Source: Thermothielavioides terrestris NRRL 8126
Taxonomy: Eukaryota > Ascomycota > Sordariomycetes > Sordariales > Chaetomiaceae
DNA length: 64,000 bases
NCBI RefSeq assembly: GCF_000226115.1
Contig: NC_016461.1
Coordinates: 682,001 to 746,000, forward strand
Direction of reading: 5' to 3'
Shown: positions 1 through 11,625 of the stretch, piece after piece
How positions within the stretch are numbered: the first letter of the stretch is position 1
Layout: every line of letters begins with the position of its first letter
Program-made: the position numbers and the translations under genes
Notes under the pieces: generated by a model
Database searches by the model: none
Seen by the model: only the letters and a program-made list of their open reading frames with translations
Told to the model about the DNA's origin: nothing

Positions 1-2353
1 CCCCTAATATAGCTTGTAGGTAGGACAATTCACTACCTAAGCTTATGAGTATCGCTATTACCTAGTTGTAGCTAGTCCTATACTCCTTAGTACAGTTCTA
101 TATATAGTTCCTTCTAGTTGTTATAAATCTAATATAGCTTTTGCTAATTGCTTATAGCCTAGAGGTCTACTAAGAACTGCTAGAACAACTGGCGAAAAAG
201 GAAAGGCGTTTAGCTATAACCTATACGAGGATATAATAGGTACTAATGTTAAACCTACTATAGCAGTAGGCTATGTAAATAGAGTTGGAAAACTGCTATA
301 GTGGTGGTTATAGTAAGGTAGTTACCCCGAGCCACCTACTCTACACCTCCGGCGCAGTGGCGGTTGTCTTCCGAGGGACCTACCCTGCACTATCTCCCAA
401 CCGACCTACCCTGCACCTCTCCCACGCGACCTACCCTGCACCTCCTACTTACCCTGCACCCACTATATTTGAACGGCTACATCTAAACTAAACCTTTACT
501 AAAATAGGACTGGCTTATATATATCGATAGCTTAGTCAAAGGACTATATATCTATATATATACCATTTAGGGTTAGGGTTGGTAAGGCCTTCAAATTAAG
601 GGTTAAAGTAAGTGGGGCAGTGGAGGCAGTGGGCCCGGTGATTGGTTGGAGCCAGTTCGCGAGCTCGCGAGCCGATTTTTAGGAAAACTCGGCCAAATGA
701 GTTTTGCGGGTGTGGGAAATCCGCCCCACAGCCCGCTGGCTCGTGCAGAACACTGCACCTAGGCCGGTGAGTATACAAGCGGGAGAGGAGATGCCCGCTC
801 AGTAGTGGAATACAAAGCTTTTCAACGCAACGCAAGTCTATATTAGTCCTTTATCTAGCCCGTGCCGCACTGCTACTACAGAAGGCTACAGGCCTATTAG
901 GCCCTGTAAGCCCTTCTAAGTTCTCCTACCCGGTTCTAAGCTATAGTGCCGCGAAAGCTTCTAGAATAACCCAATTTCAATAACTAATACCATTGTCTAA
1001 ACTCAATACTTAGTTAAGTACGGCCCTGCCTTTGGCTATTATAGAGCTATAAGCCCTAGTGAAAGCTAGGATCTCTAAATAGAAATATCAAAGAATAGGC
1101 TAATAGGAGATAGGTAGGGTGATATAGGTAAATGTGGTGCTAGGCCTATATAGAGCCGTTGTCTAAGCGGCGTGTAAAGACAATATTGTAAAAATTAGGC
1201 CTTGAATTCTCCTCTAAAATAAGAATAGCTATCTCATCTGCTATTAGCAGGTTCTTACAACGACGGTTGTAACTATAGCTATAATCTACAACTAAACGCA
1301 ACTGAGGTATAATCACAATTTGCGATATAGCTAAGCTCTAAAGAAAGCGCTTTCTCATAGTTAAGTAGATGCGAATAAAGGGGTTATATCGATAGAGAAA
1401 GTCTATAAAGTGTAATATAAAATTGTGATTAGAGTCTATAAAGAAGAAAGTTCGGTATATAATAGTAGCTTGCAGATTATAAAAAAAAGCTAAGTGTACT
1501 AAGGAGGCTCTCTAAGCACCTTTGTAAGAGGGCTAGCGGTATAGTATAGGGCGCTATAGATTTGAAAATCTATAAGCCTACCACTATGAACATTGTATAT
1601 AGTTTAATTTATAGAAATGGAAGTAAATATAAAAGCCGAATTATAACGACGAAGATAATTACGAAAATAGAACCCTCAAGGATCTTATATATACAACAAG
1701 TGGTCGAGGAAGTCTGGAAGGCGGTGGCTTAGTAGGAAAGAAACGTCGCCCTATAGGCAATAAGAGCTAAATATAGGATTTATAGCTATAGAATTCTATA
1801 GTACTGAAGAGTATTAGCTAAGGAAGAAAATATAACAGATATATAAACGTACGCTAAGACGCTTATCTATCTAATATAACGTACTACACTCAGTGCACTC
1901 GACATCTATTAGGCTAAGATTATACAATACAATAGTTACATTGCCTAAATATAGGTTAGCAACAGTCTATAAAGCACTAATAAAGAGAGCGACGTAACCT
2001 ATAAAAGGCAACTAGCTAGTCGGAATAGGAGGTTCTATAGCATTGTACTGTATATCGTATAGCATATTATAGGCTAGGGAATAATGATACTAATAATAGG
2101 TAGTAGCGTAGGAAATATAAAAAGTATAAAGAGCCCTATTAGAACAGGTATAAACCTTAGAAAGTAGCTTATACTAATAGCAACGACCGTAGAACGTAGT
2201 CTATAAATTAGGGGGGCATCGAACAAGAGGCATTTTAGCAACGGGAAGCTCAAATATAACTAAATAAAAAAAAGAAAGGAAGAGAAAGAGAAAGAGCAAA
2301 AGGAGCGGAAAGGAGGAAAAAGGGTAGCAACAGGGGTATAATAGGCGTATAAG
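1..2353. other. Degraded repeat DNA with possible transposase relic
   Basis: No intact gene is visible. From about 1,200 to 2,353 the + strand has stretches readable in one frame except for TAG/TAA. Near 2,205-2,350 a Lys/Arg/Glu-rich tail is readable, and Element 1 has inserted at its end. Such basic tails occur at the C-terminus of fungal pogo/Fot1-like transposases, but I recognise no catalytic motif, so this is only a guess. Positions 320-470 and 590-835 are GC-rich islands that escaped heavy mutation. Confidence 0.4.
377..460. repeat. Short GC-rich tandem repeat
   Basis: About three and a half imperfect copies of a roughly 25-bp unit, each containing ctaccctgcac, lie head to tail. They sit in a small island that keeps CA dinucleotides, unlike the surrounding DNA. 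Nothing suggests that it is translated. Confidence 0.7.
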
Positions 2354-2613
2354 TGTTACGGACCGGGCTATACCTGGGCTAGGTATATAGGGCTACGCCT
2401 AGGATCTACAGCGGTCCTATGACGGGCCCGCTACAGGCCCGAGGCGGACCCGCCTCGCGCTCGGAATAATATCGACCCGAGCCCCCTGTACGTAAGCCCT
2501 TGAAAACTCTACGTACGAGAACCATAGCCTATACTTCTCCTTTTCTCTCCTTAAGGTAGTTGAATAGAATATCGTACGCTTATCTGCAAACGCTATAAGG
2601 CTAGTACGTTACA
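2354..2613 (+). repeat. Element 1 5' LTR
   Basis: 260 bp, starting TGTTACGG and ending GTTACA. It matches 9654-9913 along its full length apart from transitions of RIP type. It contains the 12-nt segment at 2553-2564 that is complementary to the primer-binding region. Confidence 0.95.
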
Positions 2614-2614
2614 G

Positions 2615-2626
2615 TTCAACTACCTT
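2615..2626 (+). promoter_or_regulatory. Element 1 self-priming primer-binding site
   Basis: The 12 bases ttcaactacctt, one base after the 5' LTR, are the exact reverse complement of aaggtagttgaa at 2553-2564 inside the same LTR, repeated in the 3' LTR at about 9853-9864. In Tf1/sushi-type elements the 5' end of the transcript folds back onto the primer-binding site and primes minus-strand synthesis instead of a tRNA. The layout here fits that mechanism; the transcript start itself is not known. Confidence 0.75.
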
Positions 2627-2639
2627 CAGGCAGATAGAG

Positions 2640-3930
2640 CAGTTGTTGCTTCTAGACGTAGACGAGAGTAGTATACTAGGCGTTTCGACGTTGGTACCGA
2701 GCGGACCGAACGCCACTATAAACAACCTAGGCGTCCTATAGGTTCTAGACCTAGATTAGGTCTATAAACACTTCTAAGTCTTGTAGAAAACGATTGTATA
2801 GTAGAACGTAATTATCGAGGAACTCTATATAGCCTAGATCACTGTAGCTCAGACTATAAATGCCCCTATAATAGCCTACGCCCTAGCTCTAACGATTGAC
2901 GCTATAGCTCCGGCAACTCCTAGGATATAGCGGAAGCGCCTCCCTATAGGACAACCCTTCAACGGTAAGAAGGAACTCTTTGTCGCCTAGAGGGCTACGA
3001 TAGTATATATCCTAGTGGTGGACTAGAACTTTATCGGAGGCCCCTACGACCAATAGGTATTTATTTAGGGGAACCTTAGCCAAGGAGTTTAAACTAAGGT
3101 CGTAGCCTTCTATAAGTTGGGAGGGCCCTACTACAATTACGACCTAAGAGCGTTCCTTAAGTACTTTACGACCGTTTATATAGACCTTTATAAGTAGGTT
3201 ATAGCTTTAACGGAGCTAGATATACTTCGCTAAGGAGATAACGAGCCATTCTCCTTTTTCCTTGTTCGCTTTAAAGCGAAGCTATCGAAGGCTAGAGGAC
3301 TCAATTAGAGCAACGAAGTACGACTTATTAGACTACAACGATACCTCTCTCTAAAGTTGAAGTATATCGTAGTAGGACGGAGGGTTCTATAGAACGACTA
3401 TATTATAGCTATTGCAAAGTACTATAAGATCGCTACCGACTTAGAGGCCTTTCGCCTAGAGAAACGACATTAGCGGTCTTAGGGCAAGTGGCCTAGGCCC
3501 AACGTAGACGTAGAGAAGGATATAGACGAAGATATACCGATAACTAGGATCAACGTAGCCTATACTACCTTTGCCTAGGGGGGAGCTAATAGGGGCTATA
3601 GAAAAAAGCAGTAGTAGAACGGAGGAAAGCAAGGTATAAACATACTATAAGCAAAGTAGGTAAATAACGAAGTGTATATAGTACGTCAATAGGCTAGAGC
3701 CTATATCCGTTGTAGGCGCTAGGGTCACTTTGTAACTACCTATCTCTTTGCCTTGGCTAAGAGGCTAGCTCCTTAGATCGATATCAATAAGCTAGAGGCC
3801 AAGGAATAGATAGAGGAGGACTCCTCCTCTAAGGAGGAGGAGGGAAAAGAGTAGCCCCTATACAAAGTCTTATATAGAGGCCAAAAGGACCTAGCCGTTT
3901 ATAGAACGAGTTTATAGAGATTAGAGAGAG
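2640..3930 (+). pseudogene. Element 1 gag remnant with zinc knuckle
   Basis: The + strand is readable with RIP-type stops. At 3702-3743 there is a CCHC zinc-knuckle spacing (C-x2-C-x4-H-x4-C) in which the first and last Cys codons now read TAT, consistent with TGT/TGC having mutated. The middle Cys and the Gly-His pair remain. Gag forms the particle and binds RNA through this knuckle. Its frame differs from that of pol. The boundaries are approximate. Confidence 0.75.
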
Positions 3931-6900
3931 AATAGATAAACTATCCTTTTTGATCCCCGTTTTCCTAAACTCCTCTAGTTTTATAAACGTATAAATAGAT
4001 AGTAGGTACTAGAGCTATAGAGCTATTAGCGAAAGAGTATATTAGCGGTTAGGGATCAAGCAAATAAGCCTACTAACTCTCTATACCCTAGGCGTTGTAG
4101 TTAAAGGGGTATAAATCACAAAGAAAATTATATATATCACCTAGGTCGTAATAGATATTGATAGGTAGATCAATGTTGCTATATTCTATATAGTCCTAGG
4201 ACTAGCCTACAACGTTATTCTAAGGCTCCTTTAGATAAACCACTGTAGGATTATACTAGACCTAGCCAACAGGGTCTTCACCGTCAATTCGCAAAGCGAC
4301 CTATAGGTATACGAGTGCTCCTTATAGTAGAAAGAAACTAACACTACCCTAATTATAGGCGTAGTGTTTATAGGCTTAGCCTATAGAGTATAAAAGAAGA
4401 AGTCTAAAGGAGCCTAAGATATATTCCTCGTTACTAGTATTCGCGAGATAACCACTATACTAGGGGCTACCGTCTCCTAGCCCAACGTCGACCTAGACCC
4501 GAAGATCATATTGCCAAAGGAGCTACGAGACTTCGCCGACCTCTTCGACAAGGAAAAGGCGAATAGCCTACCTTCCTATCGAGGGGAGGCCAACTATTAT
4601 ATCTATCTTAAGATAGGCCTAGACGGGAAACCTCCTAAGCTCCTATAGGGACCTTTGTACAATATACTAAGGGACCACCTCCTAGAGATTCGGAAGTAGG
4701 TCGTAGACTTAATGGACAAAGGATAGATCTAGGTAAGCTCTTTATTAGTAGTCGCTCTAATCCTTTTTGTAAAGAAGCTAAGAGGGGGATAGAGGTTCTA
4801 TATAGATTACTAGGCTCTAAACAAGATTACTAAGTAGGACCGATACCTACTCCCCTTGATTAAGGAGACTCTTTAGTCTTTAGCTAGGGCTAAATAGCTT
4901 ATAAAGCTAGACGTTAGAGCTACCTTCTATTGTATTCGGATAGCTAAGGGGGACAAGTACCTTATAGCGTTTTATACAAGGTTTAGGCTATTTAAGTGGC
5001 TAGTCTACCCCTTTAGGCTTATAGATGCTCCTACAACGTTTTAGAGATATATCAACAACGCCTTTGGCCTAACGTTGGAGGACTATATAACGGTATACTT
5101 TAACGATGTTTTAGTATACTTAAGTAGAAGCTAGAAGGACTATATAAGGAAGGTATATAAGGTCCTCCGGAGGCTAAAGGATATAGGCCTCAACCTAGAC
5201 CTTAAGAAGTATACGTTTATAGTAAAGGAAGTCAAGTACCTAGGGTATATCGTAGAGGTAGGAGTCTATATCCGCCCCGACCCTAAGAAGATCAAGGCTA
5301 TCTGTAAGTAGGAGGTACCCTATAGAGTCCGAGGAATATAGAGCTTCCTTAGGTTCACTAACTTCTATCGCGACTTTATCCTTAACTTCTTCGAGAAGGT
5401 GGCCCTATTAATACGTCTTACCTATAAAAATGTCCTATTCCACTAAAGCAAGGAGGAATAGAAGGCCTTCGATATACTTAAGGCTACGTTTATATCGGAG
5501 CTAATCCTTGCCTAGTAGGATCCTAAGAGGGAGACGATCGTAGAAATAGACTATTCCAGTATAGTACTTAGTAGGTACTTGTCTTAGTAGAGGGAAGATA
5601 AAGTCCTTTACCTTATAGTCTACTACTCTATAAAACTAAGCCCTACTAAATACAACTATATTATCTACAATAAAAAGCTATTGGCTATTATCTTGTACCT
5701 TAAAGCCTAGTTGGTGGAGCTTCGAAGTATAGTAGCCCCCTTCACTATCCTAACCGACTATAAGAATCTTAAGTACTTCACTTAGCTACGTCTAATTAGC
5801 GAACGATAGGCCAGATAGGTAGAGATACTCTCTTTGTTCAACTTCGAGCTAAAGTACTAGCTAGGATCCTAGGCCTTACGCCCTAATATACTCTCTTAGT
5901 GTAAGTAGGACGAGCCTAAAGACAACTAGCGTATCGCCTAGCTACTTCCCCCGATTAAGATATACTAGACCAGTATATAGGAGGAGGCTAGGCTGCCTAT
6001 AGGAGAAACGCTCTTCGAGGACAAGTAGCTCGTTGCCCTATAGAACGAAGGTATTGCTAAAGACGAGCACTATACTCACTGGCTCTAAGCCGTCTACGAC
6101 GGAGCTTAGAAGTTTCCTAAGGAGGCGAATATAGTATAGACCTAGATCGTGGACTACTCCCTTAATATATAAGGCGCACTCTAGTTCTATAGCCGTCTCT
6201 AGCTCCCTATATAGGAGCCCCTAACTACTACGATTATCTAGCGAATCTATAACTTAGCTATATTAGGATACCTAAGGTGCAATAGGCTATTTAAAATACT
6301 TTAGAGAGATTATCACTAGGACCTTATATCGTCCAATGTAAAGCGGTTCATTAGGAACTGCAATTAGTACTGCTAAAGTAAGATCTCCTAACAGCTATGT
6401 CAAGGGCTTCTATAGCCTTTGCCTATCCTCGATCGCTTCTAGAAACAGATCTCTATTGACTTTATAACTGACCTCCCTATAAGAGACGAGGGAGCGCCTA
6501 GCTACCTTATAGTAATTACCGACCATCTCTCCAAATATATATAGCTCAAGGCAATATACTCGATAGAAGTAGAAGAGTATACCCTTCGATTCTATAACGT
6601 ATAGTAGCGTTTCTATAGGTTCTCGACCTAAATTATAACCGACTATAGATTGGACTAGCTAAGTAAGTTCTAGACTATATTATATAAGGCGATAGGGGTA
6701 GAGCAGCTCCTATCGACTTCTTACTATCCCTAGACGAATAAAGGGATAGAGCGAGTCAACTAAGAGGTATAGGCAATCCTCTAGATCTTCGTCTCCTTTA
6801 TATAGTACGACTAGCCTAAACATCTCTTAGCCTACTAGTTCGTACTTAACAATAGGGACTTATCTATAACCGGAGTAAGCCTGAACTACCTCCTCTATAG

Positions 6901-7510
6901 GTTCGATATAAGCCCTATATAGCTTATTACGATCTTAACGGCGCCTATAGTATCCCTAGAAGGTCGTGCTACTAGGTTCCTCTGTTACTTGAAGGAGGGG
7001 ATAGAGTAGACCTAAGTAGCTATTGCGTATATATAGCAGCGATAGTAGACGAATATAAACTACTCCTACCGCCTAGCTAAGAGGTTCTAGGTAGAGGACG
7101 AGATATAGCTCTCTCTACGTAATATAAAGACGAACTACCCTAGTAAGAAGCTCAACTAGCTAAATACTAAGTACAAGGTAGTCGTAGTGCCGACCCTACT
7201 AACGGTAACGCTTAATATACTAAGTAGTCTATACCCGACCTTTTATATTGACTTAGTTAAGCGAGCGGCTTTCGACCTACTCCTTTCGTAGAAAGTTATA
7301 AATAAGAGACTAGACCCTATATAGGTTATATCGGAGGAGGGTATTCCCTAATAGGAATATAGGGTAGAGGCGATCCTCAAAGCTTAGAACGTAAGAGGGA
7401 GAGGGAATAACCGTAATATATACGTCAAGTAGATAGGTTACAATAAACCAATGTAGGAGCCTTTAAAGAACTTTCTAGAGACTACTATACTCGATAAGTT
7501 CGAATAGGAG
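3930..7510 (+). pseudogene. Element 1 pol remnant: PR-RT-RH-IN-chromodomain
   Basis: In order: an aspartic-protease-like segment near 4150-4290 (LGLAYNVIL-type core); reverse transcriptase at about 4680-5290, with the active-site box at 5096-5107 now reading YFND (Asp to Asn, as G-to-A change gives); RNase H at about 5450-5900; integrase at about 6290-7000, with the DFITDLP-type first Asp and TDHLSKY-like core; and a chromodomain at about 7355-7505 whose VEAILKA start and IGYNKPM...EPLKNFLE core are visible. Chromodomains at the integrase C-terminus steer chromoviruses towards heterochromatin. The many TAG/TAA codons fall where Gln or Trp is expected. Confidence 0.9.
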
Positions 7511-7689
7511 TAGAGAAATATACGATACAATGACAGGCTAGTGTCGAACTGGAGGAAGAAAGGGAAACGTTGTATTTATATATAGACTACCCTATAAAAA
7601 TTAGCTACTTAGACAAATACAACTATATAGGTATAGGAAAACTACGATATATCTAAGTCTAGTTATTCTCCTAAACCTAGATAGAATAG

Positions 7690-8835
7690 AACTATATACG
7701 AAAAAACAATGGGATATACTAACGGCGTTACTTATTTAGGGTCTATAACGGGACCTACATTGGCAATCTCTTCCTTATCTTTAAACGGGTATATAGGCGG
7801 AGCAGATATATAAGGGGGTAGAGCAGCGATATAAGGGGTCCAAGGCGAGGGCTATATATATACTTAATAAGCGTATAGTACGTCTTCTACTAGGGAGGAA
7901 GGGCGTCGACTATAGTACGGGTTATAGGTAGGGGAATATATATAAGGAGAATGGCGGGAGCGGGACCCCTAAGGGGTATAGATAGATAAAGAGGTAGTAA
8001 GTACAATGATATAGTCTATAAGACGTGAATTTGTCTCTAGGACAATTGCCTAAAACTGCGCTATAGTATAAATAGCCTCCGTAATACGCTAATTCTCTTA
8101 CTAGAAGGAATTAAGATATTACGCTATATACTTAACTAGATAGCTATAATACTATATAGCAAGGTTGTCCTAAGGAGCTTAGTATAGAACTAAGGCTCTT
8201 CACTAGCCTAGGGTCGAAGGAGATAAAGGGGGAGCTAGAAGCACGTTAAATACGAAGGTAAAGTACATTGGAGACCAATGCTATAGGGCTATACTAATCG
8301 CGTTATAGAAGCTATATACAAAAGTGTTGAATTATAGCGTTAAGATAGTACAATGGGCTAGCTTAGTCTCGGTCTTCTTCTAAGCGAGCTTAGCAACGGC
8401 TTAGTTGTCGATATAAAACTTGACTAAGCGTTTTAGACTAGTATATAGAGAGGCGTTCGTTGCCTAAAGTGCTAGATCCTAATGGTACTTAGTATAGGCT
8501 TTAGTATATTCTAAGTAGCTTTCTTCTTAGCCCTAAACGCAATCCACTAAGTTACTACGAAGAAGCTACTTAATATAATTGAGGTAGACGTCTCCCTCCT
8601 TCTCTAGAAGGGCGTTATCCTTATCGTTAGAATCTCCTTCTACGATATAGCTACTAATAGTACAACGAAAGGAGTTGCTACGGTTATTATAGTTTTGTCT
8701 AGGACGCTATTAGCTTCTAGTCTAGGGCTAGAGTAGGCCCAATATAGGGTAACGTATATTGCGATCTTAGTTGTCGTCCTCTCTAGGACGATATCCCTTA
8801 CCGCTATCTCTAAGAGAAGCGACTACTACCAACAT
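7690..8835 (-). pseudogene. Element 1 antisense accessory ORF remnant
   Basis: Read on the minus strand from an ATG at 8835, one frame runs about 380 codons. It is interrupted by TAG/TAA (Gln/Trp sites) and one TGA, and long stretches are fully open, for example EGDSNDKDNALLEKEGDVYL and TNASLYTSLKRLVKFYIDN. The start is rich in Arg, Asn and Gln, and the middle looks helical. It lies between the chromodomain and the polypurine tract, opposite in direction to gag-pol. I do not recognise a family. It could be a captured host gene, an accessory protein, or an older element inside Element 1. The lower boundary is uncertain. Confidence 0.6.
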
Positions 8836-9638
8836 TATAGTAAGTAAGTCTTAGGAATGTATTAGAATCGTAAGGGAAATAGGAAGCTACTATAGAGGGC
8901 GAAGCGAGTAGATAGAACGTATATAAACTATATATATAGAGGAGGTGGCTAGGGGACTAAGCGAACGCGAAGAGGAAGAATTATAGGACAAGTCGGGTAC
9001 GAAATAGAAATATAGCGAATACGGTTAGTAAAGTGGTCGGATATATAATAACGACGATAGGGCTAATACAATAGGAGTATAGACGCTAGACGACTACGTA
9101 GCTTATATAAAAAGAGGCCAACAACGTACAAGGTAAACGTTCGACAAAGTGAACAAGAGGCGAAAAAAAAAAACGCGAAGGGCAGGAGATATATATAAGA
9201 TAGAAGCGCAATAAACGAGGAACGTACGTAAAGCAGGATAAAGAGAGAAATGTCGATATATAAGTAGGAGGAAGACAAAGTCGTAGAAGTAGGGAGAGGG
9301 TATACACTAGAAACGAGAAGAGAACGTAGAGAACGAGTTTATATAAGGGGAGAGGTTTTATTAGCAATGGGTAGAGGGTCTATTGTACTCGATTAGCGGG
9401 TACGCCTTATACGATATAGCTATCGTAGAGGAGAGTACAAGGTAAGGAAGGGGCTAATCAGCGTCCTGTAAAAGCAAGGTAAACAAACAACCTGCGGCTA
9501 GGCAATAGGATTATAGGCAGTAGCGCTAAGCTGCCTAAACACTGGGTTGGACACCGGCGTTCGCTATAATCAACCCTACGCTACGCTAGACTTGCGCCTA
9601 GCGCTACGCTACGTATACCCTAAACCAGCTCCCTATCC

Positions 9639-9651
9639 GAGAGGGGGGGGG
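9639..9651 (+). promoter_or_regulatory. Element 1 polypurine tract
   Basis: Thirteen purines, mostly G, end two bases before the 3' LTR. This is the usual place for the plus-strand primer of an LTR retrotransposon and confirms the + orientation. Confidence 0.85.
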
Positions 9652-9653
9652 TA

Positions 9654-9913
9654 TATTATAGACTAGGCTATACCTGGGCTAGGTATATAGGGCTACGCCT
9701 AAGATCTATAGTGGTCCTATGACAGGCCCGCTACGGGCCCGAGGTAGACCCGCCTTGCGCCTAGAATAACATCGACCCGAGCCCCCTGTACGCGAGCCCC
9801 TGAAAACTCTATACGCGAGAACCGTAGCCTATACTTCTCCTTTTCTCTCTTTAAGGTAGTTGAATAGAACATCGTGCGCTTATCTGTAGACGCTATAAGG
9901 CCAGTACGTTACA
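9654..9913 (+). repeat. Element 1 3' LTR
   Basis: 260 bp, collinear with 2354-2613. Its start reads TATTATAG where the left copy has TGTTACGG, so RIP has removed the terminal TG. It ends GTTACA. Confidence 0.95.
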
Positions 9914-10154
9914 GTAAGCGAGGTAGGGAAAAGAGGAAAAGGGGTAGAACAGGGGAGGAAGCACGTAAGCCAATAGGAGGGGAGCGCGAAAATCACTAAT
10001 AGGCCTATACTCTATAATAGTTATTTGTTAAGCCTAAAGAGGAGGAGTGCAAAGGCAAATAGGTGAGGAGCAGTAACAATTAGTTAAGGAACACCTCTTT
10101 TTTTAGCTAAATGGAGGATTGCACTACCTGCCTAGTTCTGTAGTATATATATTA
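9914..10154. other. Flank of Element 1, no gene seen
   Basis: The first part after the target duplication is Gly/Lys/Arg-coding purine-rich sequence resembling the left flank near 2,290-2,340, so it may continue the relic interrupted by Element 1. Nothing else can be supported here. Confidence 0.4.
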
Positions 10155-10950
10155 GATACTAGCAATAGATAGAGGCTTTCCTAGGCTAACGGCGCCTATA
10201 TTCGAATAAGGGGCTAGGAATCCTATTGGCTAGGGTAGCTTAGATATATCATTCTTTACCACGTTTAGGGGTGCTATAGGATATAGCTAATATAGAGGAT
10301 AGTACAGTAGTATACTATAGAACTATGGCGGTGGGTAAGGCGGTGCTATCATCTTATTTAGATTGTTTAAGTTGTTGCTATTGACATTGTTAATAAACTA
10401 GATTCCTCTACTTAGTAGTCGCTTAGTTATAACCTCGCTATTAGGGCCTATTTGAACGCTTTAATTAGCCTTATTCTTTATAAAACTAATCTATTTTTTA
10501 ACTAGGGCACCTAGGGCGCTATTAACAGTGGCCTTCTGACGTTCGATTTATATAGCCTACTCTAACATCTCTTGAATAGTAATAGGATAGTAGGTGCTAT
10601 CGCCATTTATCTAGTAACAGAACTGGAACTAGATATCTATATCTTTATAGTAGTTCTAATAGGCTATACCTAGGTTATAGCGCCATTTATCTACTAGGAG
10701 ATGGAAATATACCTTATTTAGCTCCTAAGCGTTATGATCTTCTACCTCTTACAACATTATATTTATAGGCGTCTTACATTTAGCTACTAATCTCTAGCCT
10801 TCGCTAGCGAGCGTAGCTAGCTCGGCTAGCTACGTAAATCAACTAGTGTTAGCTAGCACCGTAGCGGTATAATCGAACAGTCGGCGAATAGGCATTGGTA
10901 TAGAAGGTAAAAGCATAGAAGTAGCTAGGAATACTACTTATAGCATATCA
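10155..10950 (-). pseudogene. Unclassified minus-strand coding relic
   Basis: On the minus strand one frame reads through most of this interval with TAG/TAA as almost the only interruptions. Open blocks include TPINIML, EVEDHNA, ELNKVYFHLLVDKWRYNLG, YYPITIQEMLE and ERQKATVNSALGALVKK. A Pro/Tyr-rich tail follows (APPYPPP) before a terminal stop near 10,155. Local composition and codon periodicity suggest a real former protein. I do not recognise its family, and no catalytic motif of a retroelement or DDE transposase is visible. It sits back to back with the plus-strand repeat ORF that begins near 11,494, so both could belong to one older mobile element. The upstream start is not resolved. Confidence 0.55.
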
Positions 10951-11493
10951 GTTAGCTCGAATTTATACTCGATACTAATAGAATAGTCCTTTGTAAGTTA
11001 GCTCAATAGCGCCTTTATTAGTTCGTCGGTACTACTAATATATATTAGACGTATCTATAAAGAACGTACCCTCTTTAAATTCAACTAGACTATTAGGTTA
11101 GCTTTTGCACTTATATAGGCAACTACGCTTATAGAAGTAGCTATATACTTGAGATCTAATATAATACCACTTCGTTAAATGTTACTAACCACTTTGTTGT
11201 ATAGGCTAGATATAATATCCTCAATCTTCGCGCTTAAACTATTGCCAATAGCCAAATCGTCAACTTTATCGCCCTATTCAATATGTTCCACCTAAACTTT
11301 ATAGCAACAGGTCTACTCCTATAGAAGTAGTAGTAGTGTTCAAAGGCTCTAGTAGAATATATTTAGAAAGAACATAGTGGTATAGGTAATATTAATAATG
11401 ATCGTGCTTAGTAGAGTAGGCTATTCTACTAACGTATTGTTGGCTTAACAACGAGGGGAACGCAGTATATAAGCTAGCGGCGTAGTATCTAGT

Positions 11494-11625
11494 GTAGATG
11501 ATTAGGAGCGGTCTTAGGTTTAGGCCTACGATTATACTAATAGTAGCGAGTCATCTAGCGTAGGCGATCAAAGGTGGTCTCAGGTTTAGGCCCACAATAG
11601 TACTAATAGCAACGAGGCATCTAGC
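11494..11625 (+). repeat. Two tandem 66-bp repeats
   Basis: The copies 11494-11559 and 11560-11625 are aligned without gaps. They differ mainly by C/T and G/A changes, so the second copy (cccacaa) is less RIP-mutated than the first (gcctacga). The period of 22 codons keeps the + reading frame. Confidence 0.8.

Larger units (their letters stand above)
2354..9913 (+). mobile_element. Element 1: Ty3/gypsy chromovirus, RIP-inactivated
   Basis: This is a full-length LTR retrotransposon of 7,560 bp. Direct repeats of exactly 260 bp form its ends (2354-2613 and 9654-9913). The left copy starts with TG and both end with CA; the right copy starts with TA, a RIP-type G-to-A change. The flanks are ATAAG (2349-2353) and GTAAG (9914-9918), a 5-bp target duplication with one G-to-A change. 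In order on the + strand I read gag with a zinc knuckle, protease, reverse transcriptase, RNase H, integrase and a chromodomain, then about 2 kb holding an antisense ORF, then a polypurine tract against the 3' LTR. Protein order and the chromodomain place it in the chromovirus branch of Ty3/gypsy. Dozens of in-frame TAG/TAA codons make it inactive. Confidence 0.95.

Noticed and set aside
566..582. Two TTAGGG units resembling a telomere repeat
   Set aside because: Only two full units; too short to claim a telomere or an interstitial telomere tract.
9063..9367. Two overlapping minus-strand hydrophobic ORFs in Element 1
   Set aside because: Leu/Tyr/Phe-rich translations of purine-rich RIP-mutated DNA; not in the frame of the antisense ORF and without any motif.
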